Assembly (NCBI GenBank): GCA_900768075.1
Contig: CAAGBN010000037.1
Coordinates: 1 to 32,742 of the forward strand
Reading direction: 5' to 3'
Length of the DNA: 32,742 nucleotides
Source of the DNA: Clostridia bacterium
GTDB taxonomy: Bacteria; Bacillota; Clostridia; Oscillospirales; Acutalibacteraceae
This document shows positions 21,137 through 28,181 of the stretch, piece after piece. A model generated the notes under the pieces. It was given only the letters and a program-made list of their open reading frames with translations, was not told the DNA's origin and did no database searches. How positions within the stretch are numbered: position 1 is the first letter of the stretch; each line of letters begins with the position of its first letter. The translations under genes were made by a program, and so were the position numbers.

Positions 21137-21565
21137 TTATCTGACGTTTTGCATTGCCTCATAAGGCAATATGTTATAAATTGTACCGCTTGCATCCACC
21201 ATACTGATAGGAATATCAGGAAGCAGCAGATGTATTGCCGAAATAAAGTTATTGCTTCTTTCCCCGGGGAAACCTACAACCAAGGTTTCCGGCTCTCTTT
21301 TTGCTATATGTGCGCTTACTGTCAATATTGGGTCATCGCTGAAATACACAGCCATTTCACCCTTTTCACTTTTCGCTGTCTGATAAAGATTTTCTATTAT
21401 ATCCGTTTCAAATTTATATTGTCCGTCTTTTTCCTGCAAGGGCAATACCGATACCACTTCTAATTTTGCCTCGTGTTTGTCTGCGAGGGCTTTGCCTGCT
21501 TTTACAAGCTGCTTTGAAGACTCCTGAGGCGTGATACAAACCAAAACAGTCTTTTCTTTTTTCAT
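21137..21565 (-). CDS. Universal stress protein (UspA-like)
   Basis: A 142-residue single-domain protein with the alternating strand-helix pattern of the Usp/HUP superfamily. It opens with KTVLVCITPQESSKQLVKAGKALADKHEAKLEVVSVLP, as in the Usp-like domain found in KdpD kinases and stand-alone Usp proteins. The later segment TLVVGFPGERSNNFISAIHLLL occupies the position of the ATP-binding glycine loop but is not a canonical GX2GX9GS, so nucleotide binding is uncertain. AAGGAGG precedes the ATG. It lies between the two stalk-protein genes and is divergent from the second. No direct substrate or partner can be named. Confidence 0.72.
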   Translation of the reverse strand: MKKEKTVLVCITPQESSKQLVKAGKALADKHEAKLEVVSVLPLQEKDGQYKFETDIIENLYQTAKSEKGEMAVYFSDDPILTVSAHIAKREPETLVVGFPGERSNNFISAIHLLLPDIPISMVDASGTIYNILPYEAMQNVR

Positions 21566-21656
21566 GGAAAACTTACCTCCTTTTCCACATTCAGTATAAC
21601 CTGCAAAGTTTAAGCATACCTAAAATCTGTTGACATAATTGATTTTCGATTATCTC

Positions 21657-21685
21657 TTGTATTTTTCTTTAAAGTGTTATATAAT
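21657..21685 (+). promoter_or_regulatory. Promoter of stalk protein B
   Basis: TTGTAT (21657-21662), 17-bp spacer, perfect TATAAT (21680-21685). Confidence 0.75.
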
Positions 21686-21726
21686 ACTCACAAAGACATA
21701 ATATTTGTCAAAGGAGAGTTAAAACT

Positions 21727-22620
21727 ATGGATAATACACCAAACAAAGAAAGTTCAGCTTTAGCCCAGGGAATTTTAATTGCACTTGTTGTAATTGCCCT
21801 TTTCTTCTCAGGTAACCTGCTCGGTAAGCTTGGTGCAGACCCTGCTGCAGATAATGCAGAAACTTCACAGACACAGGACGTTGTTGCTTCAACAACCCAG
21901 CCCACAACTCAGCCTACAACAGCTCCTACCACTCAGCCTACAACTCAGGCAACACCCGACTCTTCTGAAGATGCAGCTCCCACAGAAGCTCCTACAGAAG
22001 ATGCAGCACCCTCAGGTGAAATGTCAAAGGCTGAAATCATTTCTCTTTTCAACGAAAGTGCAAACAGAGTAAAGACAGAAGCTACAAAGGTTGTAAAGAA
22101 CTACGAATACAAGAGAATGCTTGAAGAGCATCTTGAGGTTCCTGCTGCATTAAACAGCATGATGGACACACTTATGGGTTCAGTTATGAAGGATGATCTT
22201 GAGCCTCAGGAATACACAGGCGAAATGATTATCGAGAAGTACCCTGTACCCCGCGAGACATGGTCAAGCCAGCTTACAGAAGCAGACGTAGTTGAAGCTA
22301 CATGTATTGATAACGGCACAGAATACGAAATCACACTTAAGCTTGTTGAATCAAACAACCCCACTGTTGGTAAGGGTGTAGCAGCTGCTATGGACACAAT
22401 CACGGAAGAAGACAAAGAAGGTATCCCCGATATGGTTCAGAAGATGGATATGAGATACTTTGACTGTGTAATCAGATGTAAGATTGACAAAGCTTCAGGC
22501 CGTACAACCTGGTCAAACTACTTATCACCCGTTGTATTTGACTGCGAAGTTAAAATGCTCGGCACAATGGCTGCTAAGGTTGGCTTCTCATTCGAAAAGG
22601 ATTACACCATTACTTATTAA
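21727..22620 (+). CDS. Membrane-anchored Thr/Pro-stalk protein, paralog B
   Basis: A 297-residue protein. Residues 1-12 are polar and 13-34 are one membrane helix (GILIALVVIALFFSGNLLG). Residues about 45-95 are a stalk of tandem TTQPTTQPTTAPTT-type units followed by Ala/Pro/Glu-rich sequence. Residues 98-297 are an outer domain starting MSKAEIISLFNESANRVK and ending YTITY, matching the layout of paralog A. Between them, identity is obvious only at those ends. Near-repetitive codons in the stalk (21893-21955) could change length by slippage. AAGGAGAG precedes the ATG, with a consensus promoter and its own terminator. Function unknown; topology suggests an exported domain held away from the membrane. 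Confidence 0.7.
   Translation: MDNTPNKESSALAQGILIALVVIALFFSGNLLGKLGADPAADNAETSQTQDVVASTTQPTTQPTTAPTTQPTTQATPDSSEDAAPTEAPTEDAAPSGEMSKAEIISLFNESANRVKTEATKVVKNYEYKRMLEEHLEVPAALNSMMDTLMGSVMKDDLEPQEYTGEMIIEKYPVPRETWSSQLTEADVVEATCIDNGTEYEITLKLVESNNPTVGKGVAAAMDTITEEDKEGIPDMVQKMDMRYFDCVIRCKIDKASGRTTWSNYLSPVVFDCEVKMLGTMAAKVGFSFEKDYTITY
21893..21955 (+). repeat. Imperfect tandem 12-base repeats in the stalk coding region
   Basis: Units like ACAACTCAGCCT recur back to back, encoding TTQP/TTAP units. Such arrays can expand or contract and so alter stalk length between strains. Confidence 0.6.
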
Positions 22621-22636
22621 TCATATTACATATAAT

Positions 22637-22666
22637 AAAGGCAGGGATTTTCCTTGCCTTTATTTT
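22637..22666 (+). terminator. Terminator of stalk protein B
   Basis: AAAGGCAGGG (22637-22646) pairs with CCTTGCCTTT (22652-22661) with one wobble, followed by ATTTTTA. Confidence 0.85.
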
Positions 22667-22751
22667 TATATGCGCCTGCAGAGCCGAATAGACTTATTGC
22701 ATAATTAGTGTAGCCTTATAATGTATACTTTGACGAATTTCGTCTAAGCAG

Positions 22752-22801
22752 TTGAAATTGCTGCGGCAAAAAGATATAATAATAGATACTGATTAATCAG
22801 T
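22752..22801 (+). promoter_or_regulatory. Promoter of the SLC45-like transporter with start-site palindrome
   Basis: TTGAAA (22752-22757), 17-bp spacer, TATAAT (22775-22780). The perfect 14-bp palindrome ACTGATTAATCAGT (22788-22801) begins at the predicted transcription start and is a good operator candidate. A further dyad, GACGAA-T-TTCGTC (22732-22744), lies just upstream of the -35. Confidence 0.7.
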
Positions 22802-22833
22802 GACAATCCAAAGTAAAGAAAGGAGCTTTTGAC

Positions 22834-24708
22834 ATGGCAAAGCAACAGAATGCTCAGAAGCTGAACGTGCCAAAGACCATACTTACAGGTTTTGGTTTCC
22901 TGGCAACATCAATCGCATGGGCGATTTACGACCCGTACATTACAAAAATTCTTAACAAAATACTTTCAGAAAGTGATTTCGTAACAAACCTCAGTGCTAA
23001 ACTCGCAAGTGCGATTCCCTGGATCGGTGAATTCGCAGAGGCTCAGGGTCAGAGTACAATTTCCGCAACTGGCGGTTTCTCATTAGTACCCCTTTTCATT
23101 GGTATTATTATGACCTTTGATAACATCTTCGGTGTTATCTTCCAGCCTACTTTCGGTAAGCTTTCTGACAATTGCCATTCAAAGCTTGGTAAGCGCAGAC
23201 CCTTTATCGTTGGTTGTGCTCCTATTTCGGCACTTCTCTTTGCGCTTATTCCTGTTGTTGCGCTTAACACAAGCGGTGCAATCCAGCTTCCCGCAACAAT
23301 GTTTGTAGTTATCCTTTTCGTATTTACAATGTCACTCTGGAGAGCACCTGTTGTTGCTCTTATGCCCGACCTTACACCTCCCGAGCTTCGCAGTGAAGGT
23401 AATGCTATCATCAACCTTATGGGCGGTATCGGTTCAGCAGTAGGTATGGTTGCAGGTACTATCGGCATTGCACTCTGCACACTTATCGCAGGCTACAGCA
23501 AGGCAGAAATCAAGGCTGACGAAACAGTATCCTTCCCCTATGTATTCATCGTAGGTTCACTTGTAATGATCATCGGTATGCTCGTTCTTCTCTTCTTTGT
23601 TAAGGAAGAAGACACAAGTATCCGTATCAAAGGCGACGTTAACCAGTACGCAGACCAGAAAGCCCTCAAGAAGGCTCAGAAGGAAGCTGCAAAACAGAAG
23701 AAGGCTGAACTTAAAGCTATCAAGCTTTCAAGCGGTGAAAGAAAGAGCCTTGTGTTTATGCTCGGTACCCTCTTCTTCCTCTTCTGCGCATCAAATGCTA
23801 TCACAACCTTCTTCTCACTCTTTGCTCAGGAAATCCTTCATATGATTACCTCTGAAGCAACATTTATTATGCTTATCTTTGCAGTATGTTCAGGTGCAGC
23901 TGCTATCCCTGCAGGTAAGATGGGTAAGAAGTTCGGCAGAAAGAAGACTATCTTTGCAGGCCTTTCAGTATTTCTTATCGCATTCATCGTATTCTTCGGT
24001 GTATTCGTAGGTATGCTCGGCGCAAAGGATCTTTCAATCAACGATTATATTTCAGTCAACAACGCTTACATTGCTATTGACGAAAACATCAATGATTACA
24101 ATGCTGACCTCAGCACACAGGCTCAGATCGAAGGTAAGACTCTCAGCGAAAACGAAGTTCTCACAATCGAAGGCTATCTCGCATATAAGAGCGGTAATGC
24201 CATAGAAGGTACAGAAGCTTATTACGAGATTTACGATGCAAGCCTTGTAGCTACTCTCGGTGAAGGCATCTACGAAGATATCATCAAAGTATCAAACGAC
24301 ATTCTTGCTACGGAAACAGAAAGCTTTGAGGTTGCACTCGATGCTATTGTCGACACCGTTGACAGCGTAACAGCTATTCTTCGTGTGCTCATTTACCCCG
24401 TTCTTATTCTCGGCGGTGCTGCTAATATGTTCATCACAGTTAACACACTTCCCCTTGTACTTGAAATCGGCGGTATTGAGAAGGTTGGTACCTTCACAGG
24501 CTACTACTATACAGCAACATTCTCAGCACAGATCGCTTCTCCCATCGTTTACGGCTTTATAAGAATGTTCGCAGGCACATATATGTCACTGTTCTATTAC
24601 AGCCCGATTATGTTTGCCCTTGCTATTATCCTTCTTCTCTTCGTTAAACACGGTGAAGCTATCCCTCAGGATATCATCGATAAGATCGAAGACGAAAACA
24701 ACGACTAA
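22834..24708 (+). CDS. MFS sugar transporter of the SLC45/GPH type with large extra loop
   Basis: A 624-residue transporter, about 150 longer than usual. The first half has about six helices and the diagnostic FGKLSDNCHSKLGKRRPFI (107-125) plus ALMPDLTPPELRSEGNAIIN (175-194), as in sucrose/proton symporters and relatives. Residues 257-302 form a very basic cytoplasmic loop between the halves. Residues about 397-515 are an insert of 120 mostly acidic, non-membrane residues between helices of the second half, predicted outside the cell; I do not recognise it. The last helices include NTLPLVLEIGG and SPIVYGFIRM. It probably imports a disaccharide or other glycoside, which is inference. AAAGGAG precedes the ATG. 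Codon use suggests strong expression. It is monocistronic, with a promoter carrying a perfect palindrome. Confidence 0.82.
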   Translation: MAKQQNAQKLNVPKTILTGFGFLATSIAWAIYDPYITKILNKILSESDFVTNLSAKLASAIPWIGEFAEAQGQSTISATGGFSLVPLFIGIIMTFDNIFGVIFQPTFGKLSDNCHSKLGKRRPFIVGCAPISALLFALIPVVALNTSGAIQLPATMFVVILFVFTMSLWRAPVVALMPDLTPPELRSEGNAIINLMGGIGSAVGMVAGTIGIALCTLIAGYSKAEIKADETVSFPYVFIVGSLVMIIGMLVLLFFVKEEDTSIRIKGDVNQYADQKALKKAQKEAAKQKKAELKAIKLSSGERKSLVFMLGTLFFLFCASNAITTFFSLFAQEILHMITSEATFIMLIFAVCSGAAAIPAGKMGKKFGRKKTIFAGLSVFLIAFIVFFGVFVGMLGAKDLSINDYISVNNAYIAIDENINDYNADLSTQAQIEGKTLSENEVLTIEGYLAYKSGNAIEGTEAYYEIYDASLVATLGEGIYEDIIKVSNDILATETESFEVALDAIVDTVDSVTAILRVLIYPVLILGGAANMFITVNTLPLVLEIGGIEKVGTFTGYYYTATFSAQIASPIVYGFIRMFAGTYMSLFYYSPIMFALAIILLLFVKHGEAIPQDIIDKIEDENND

Positions 24709-24711
24709 TAC

Positions 24712-24742
24712 AAAAAAGCTGTCGCTGAGGCGGCAGCTTTTT
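24712..24742 (+). terminator. Terminator of the transporter gene
   Basis: AAAAGCTGTCGC (24714-24725) pairs with GCGGCAGCTTTT (24730-24741) with one wobble, followed by TT. It lies before the queH ribosome binding site, so queH may rely partly on read-through. Confidence 0.8.
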
Positions 24743-24772
24743 AAATGCAGAATTATATATGGAGGTACATCA

Positions 24773-25378
24773 ATGCGAAACTATCAGAGAGAGCTTGACA
24801 AGTTAATAGAAAGCATACCCGAAGGTCAGGTGCCGACACTTCTGCTTCACGCTTGCTGTGCTCCTTGCAGCAGCTATTGCCTTGAGTATCTTTCAAACTA
24901 TTTCAGAATAACTGTCTACTTTTATAATCCTAACATTTACCCCGAAAACGAATACTCTCTTCGAACTGAAGAGGCAAGGCGTCTCATCAGCGAGATGAAT
25001 TTCAAGCATCCTGTGGAGTTTATTGAGGGCAAGTTCGACCCCAGGGAGTTTTACGATTGTGTGAAAGGTCTAGAGCAAGAAAAAGAGGGCGGTGAACGTT
25101 GCTTCAGATGCTACCGTCTCAGACTCGAAAGCACAGCAAGGCTCGCAAAGGAAATGGACTTTGATTATTTCACAACAACTCTTTCAATAAGTCCTCTCAA
25201 GCGTGCAGATAAAATCAACGAAATAGGCGAAGAGCTTTCTGAAATATACCCGGTTAAGCATCTGCCCTCAGACTTCAAAAAGAAAAACGGCTATAAACGC
25301 TCAACGGAGCTTTCAAAAGAGTTCGGACTTTACAGACAGGATTACTGTGGCTGTGTTTTTTCAATGAGAAATAAATAA
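24773..25378 (+). CDS. queH: Epoxyqueuosine reductase QueH
   Basis: A 201-residue enzyme of the DUF208/QueH family, the non-cobalamin replacement for QueG that performs the last step of queuosine synthesis in tRNA. The cysteine motif HACCAPC (C28, C29, C32) and the second pair CFRC (C110, C113) mark the iron-sulfur and metal site. Further family blocks are VYFYNPNIYP, the FTTTLSISPLK segment, KKNGYKRS and a final YCGCVFS. A longer frame extends into the transporter, but GGAGG eight bases before the ATG at 24773 fixes the start. It follows the transporter by 64 bp with an intervening terminator. No other queuosine gene is visible here. Confidence 0.94.
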   Translation: MRNYQRELDKLIESIPEGQVPTLLLHACCAPCSSYCLEYLSNYFRITVYFYNPNIYPENEYSLRTEEARRLISEMNFKHPVEFIEGKFDPREFYDCVKGLEQEKEGGERCFRCYRLRLESTARLAKEMDFDYFTTTLSISPLKRADKINEIGEELSEIYPVKHLPSDFKKKNGYKRSTELSKEFGLYRQDYCGCVFSMRNK

Positions 25379-25440
25379 CAGCACATTTTCAGATATTTTT
25401 TGTGCCGGGAAAAAATATCACCTCTCCGACGAGGACAATA

Positions 25441-25477
25441 AAAATGCCACCTTTCAAAATGAAAGGTGGTTTTTTTG
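25441..25477. terminator. Bidirectional terminator, queH and the zinc-ribbon gene
   Basis: CCACCTTTCA (25447-25456) pairs perfectly with TGAAAGGTGG (25460-25469). The plus strand continues with T7, and the minus strand continues GCATTTTTATTG. Confidence 0.9.
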
Positions 25478-25478
25478 T

Positions 25479-26597
25479 TTAGTACATCAGATATGCGGCA
25501 AGATATGAAAGGCCTGTTTCTGCAATATATGCAACTAAAACAGCAATCATTGAAGCACCGCCGTATTTTGCGAAGTGACCGATTTTAGCTCTGACTGATG
25601 ATAAGCTCATAGCATAGCCGATATTCTTGACAACATATTTTTTATAAAGAACGTTTGCAATAAATCCGCTGACTAAATGCAAAACAAAGGTGATTCCCAT
25701 TAATATATATACGGGCATAATCAGTGTCTGCATTTCTGAAAGCATCAGCCCGAATGCCTCTTCGGTCATTGTGGTCCAATCAGCTACTGCGAGCTTTTCA
25801 TAGGCAACTAAAAACTTTTCCACGGCAGGTGAAGCAATAAGACTTGCACATAACTGCACTGTAAGCATTATAATGCCGGGCTTGTAAAGCTTGCGATAGA
25901 AGAACCAATAGGGTGCGAAGAAAAATGCTGCCCAGTTGAAGCCGTTTCTGCCCTTTGCATCGGCTGCTTTGAATTTAGAAATATAAACCTGGGCGTTGTT
26001 TCTGATAAATGAGCCAAGAGAGTTTGTTTTCACCCCGGCTGTATAATCATCGGCAGGGTACGGGCCCTTGAAGATGTTGCTGTCATCGCTGAAAAATTCA
26101 GGAGATTCCATATCAACATAAACGGGCTCTTCCTGCTTTTCCGACGGCTCGGAGCTGTTATCGAAGCCCTCACCCTGACCGACAGTAAAAGGCGCTTGAT
26201 AATCGGGCAGATCCTTAGGCTCTTGCTTCATAAGTTTTTCTTTGGTTTCCTGCTCATGAAGAGACTCGACTACATTGATACCGAACATAGTGAATTTCAT
26301 ACCGCAGTGACGGCAGATTTCTGTGCCTGCAGGGTTTGACTGCTTGCAGTTAGGGCAGGTGATATAGTTGCCCGACTTCTCTTCGTTGACGAGAGTTGAG
26401 CTTTCTGATGCAGTCTTTTCACTGACAGCTCCCTGCCACAAAAAGCCCTCACCGTGAAGATGTGCATTGACACATTGGTTGTTTTTATCGTAACAGTGGC
26501 GGTGTTGAGGTGCTCCGCATTCGGGGCAGACAACTATATCCTCCGAGTCAAGCAGAGGCTCATTACAACCGTCACAGAGATTTCCTTTATATCTCAT
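25479..26597 (-). CDS. RING-like/zinc-ribbon membrane protein with DUF2628 domain
   Basis: A 372-residue protein with two zinc-binding modules. Residues 8-42 have the RING-like prokaryotic pattern C8-x2-C11, C24-x2-C27, H32/C35 and C42, in the form CDGCNEPLL, VVCPECGAPQHRHC. Residues 81-98 are a zinc ribbon (CPNCKQSNPAGTEICRHC). An acidic linker follows to about 200. Then GFNWAAFFFAPYWFFYRKLYKPG opens a DUF2628-type region with about four membrane helices. The family is common in Clostridia, and its role is unknown. The N-terminal modules would sit in the cytoplasm. AAGGAG precedes the ATG, with a good promoter and a shared terminator; it is monocistronic. Eukaryote-like RING function (ubiquitin transfer) is not implied. 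Confidence 0.82.
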   Translation of the reverse strand: MRYKGNLCDGCNEPLLDSEDIVVCPECGAPQHRHCYDKNNQCVNAHLHGEGFLWQGAVSEKTASESSTLVNEEKSGNYITCPNCKQSNPAGTEICRHCGMKFTMFGINVVESLHEQETKEKLMKQEPKDLPDYQAPFTVGQGEGFDNSSEPSEKQEEPVYVDMESPEFFSDDSNIFKGPYPADDYTAGVKTNSLGSFIRNNAQVYISKFKAADAKGRNGFNWAAFFFAPYWFFYRKLYKPGIIMLTVQLCASLIASPAVEKFLVAYEKLAVADWTTMTEEAFGLMLSEMQTLIMPVYILMGITFVLHLVSGFIANVLYKKYVVKNIGYAMSLSSVRAKIGHFAKYGGASMIAVLVAYIAETGLSYLAAYLMY

Positions 26598-26625
26598 AAT
26601 AACTCCTTAAATCTGTAATAGTATT

Positions 26626-26654
26626 ATTCTATAACCTTTTGCCTTAAAAATCAA
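26626..26654 (-). promoter_or_regulatory. Promoter of the RING-like/DUF2628 gene
   Basis: Minus strand TTGATT (26654-26649), 17-bp spacer, TAGAAT (26631-26626). Confidence 0.7.
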
Positions 26655-26738
26655 TCTTTTAGCAGAATTTTAATACAGTAACCTTAAATCATACTTAATC
26701 ATCCTCGGCGATATCACTTAATTATTTTATCAAACCTC

Positions 26739-26767
26739 TTGATTATAGGCACTGTTTTGAGTATAAT
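26739..26767 (+). promoter_or_regulatory. Promoter of tRNA-Thr
   Basis: TTGATT (26739-26744), 17-bp spacer, TATAAT (26762-26767), ending 13 bp before the tRNA. Confidence 0.85.
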
Positions 26768-26780
26768 AACATATACATTC

Positions 26781-26856
26781 GCTGGTATAGCTCAGTTGGT
26801 AGAGCAGCGCATTCGTAATGCGCAGGTCGCGTGTTCAAGTCACGTTGCCAGCTCCA
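26781..26856 (+). tRNA. tRNA-Thr (anticodon CGT), CCA encoded
   Basis: The acceptor stem is GCTGGTA/TGCCAGC with discriminator T and encoded CCA (26854-26856). The D-arm is AGCTCAGTTGGTAGAGC. The anticodon stem GCGCA/TGCGC closes TTCGTAA, giving CGT (reads ACG). The T-arm is GCGTG-TTCAAGT-CACGT. Mature length is 76 nt. Confidence 0.96.
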
Positions 26857-26858
26857 GA

Positions 26859-26896
26859 AAAAGCACTTGCTTAATGCAAGTGCTTTTGTTTTTTTA
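26859..26896 (+). terminator. Terminator of tRNA-Thr
   Basis: AAAAGCACTTGC (26859-26870) pairs perfectly with GCAAGTGCTTTT (26876-26887), followed by GTTTTTTT. On the minus strand it would also stop the convergent lipase transcript. Confidence 0.92.
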
Positions 26897-28096
26897 TAAT
26901 CTGTTTATCATACTAAGATGTTCAACATAGAACTCTTTTACATTATTGAGCTTTGTCATTCCGCCCTGAAGTGACATATGATCACCGTGATAAATGGGCA
27001 TTATATTCCATATACCCTTAGTTACATTCTCTTTGTCAAATTCTTTTGAAGGTGCACTTGAGGGGGCAAGAGCTGAACGTGTATTTACAAGACCGTCATT
27101 TTCCTGCCAGCTTTCATCAATTACAAAGCCTCCTCTTGTTACCCCCGTATACTTACCCATAGCTTCCGAAGAGGAAGAGTATATGCTTTCCATTATCTTC
27201 TTTTCGGGTGAATAAGTGCCGTCCTGGTTTTTAACCGTAGCCGTGCAGGCAAAGGAGAAATAGTAGGTATCATCATAAGTTATAATAGTTTCGTTGAGCT
27301 TTAAGGCGTTATCAATATACATATCAAAGGCTGCATAGTCACTGTCTGCTCTGCCGTCTTTTTCTCCGCCTGTAAAGGTGCTCATAAGCTTGTCGCCTAT
27401 GGAGCTGAACTTATCTTTTATAGAGTAGCTCTCAGGCTCAGCTGCTTTTGCTTCAGGCTCAGATTCGCCTACATTGTATGCCGTTGTACCGTTGTGCGGT
27501 GCCGCAAGAGAAGTCAGAGAATAAATCCAGTCACCTTTTCCGCCTTTAAAATAGTCTGACAGCTCTGATGCAGGTGTTGCATTGATTTCTTCCTGTGCAC
27601 CCTTTTCCATAATGGAAGCAAACAATCTCACAGTTGCACCACCAAAGGAGTGGCCGAGAAGATTAATTTTATCTTCACTGCTGAAATTTTCAATAAGTGC
27701 TCTGCCTGTGAAATCCTCGCCGTATCTGTCGTGGTTACAGCTTTCACTGTGAGCCTTGCCGTAATCTACCCTTGTACCCGTAAGCTGAGCATAAAGCTCA
27801 CAGGCTCTGTCCCAGGCACTGCCGGTAGGCGCAACCGAAGCCGCATAAGTCTTGAAGCCCTTATCACCGAGATATTCCATAAGGTCACCACCGAACATAC
27901 CCCAATAAGGCATAAGCTTATAGATTTCATCGTAACTGCCCCAACCGGAAAGTCCGTGAACAAAAACATAAGCATAATTTGTGTTCCACTCTTTTGTGTC
28001 TGCCTTGAGAAAATCTGCATTGAGACCCAAGAACATAGCAATAGTCACAACAACACTTGCAAGCTTGTAAAGGATCTGATGAATAATTACTGTCAT
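26894..28096 (-). CDS. Secreted lipase of the staphylococcal/Bacillus type (alpha/beta hydrolase)
   Basis: A 400-residue esterase. Residues 1-32 are a hydrophobic export or anchor segment. The oxyanion region is HGLSGWG (47-53), and the nucleophile elbow is GHSFGG (148-153, Ser150). ASVAPTGSAWDRACELYAQL and the KAHSESCNHDRYG segment match family I.5/I.6 lipases, whose equivalent residues help bind zinc. The candidate Asp lies in the ENDGLVNTRSA segment near residue 345, and the His in YHGDHMSL near 375. It would hydrolyse triacylglycerols or short-chain esters outside the cell. An acidic/Ala insert (GESEPEAKAAEPE) around 205-225 replaces part of the lid region. AAGGAG precedes the ATG. A weak TTGTTC/TACCAT promoter may lie in the 85-bp gap upstream. 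Confidence 0.88.
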   Translation of the reverse strand: MTVIIHQILYKLASVVVTIAMFLGLNADFLKADTKEWNTNYAYVFVHGLSGWGSYDEIYKLMPYWGMFGGDLMEYLGDKGFKTYAASVAPTGSAWDRACELYAQLTGTRVDYGKAHSESCNHDRYGEDFTGRALIENFSSEDKINLLGHSFGGATVRLFASIMEKGAQEEINATPASELSDYFKGGKGDWIYSLTSLAAPHNGTTAYNVGESEPEAKAAEPESYSIKDKFSSIGDKLMSTFTGGEKDGRADSDYAAFDMYIDNALKLNETIITYDDTYYFSFACTATVKNQDGTYSPEKKIMESIYSSSSEAMGKYTGVTRGGFVIDESWQENDGLVNTRSALAPSSAPSKEFDKENVTKGIWNIMPIYHGDHMSLQGGMTKLNNVKEFYVEHLSMINRL

Positions 28097-28181
28097 AATG
28101 TTAGCTCCTTATTTTCTGATGCTTCAATGGTACCACATTTATAAAGTCGGAACAACAGTTAAAATTATTTTTAATAATTGA

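Noticed and set aside
21893..21955. Tandem repeats as a possible CRISPR array
   Set aside because: Units are 12 bases, contiguous, in frame and encode a Thr/Pro stalk; there are no spacers.
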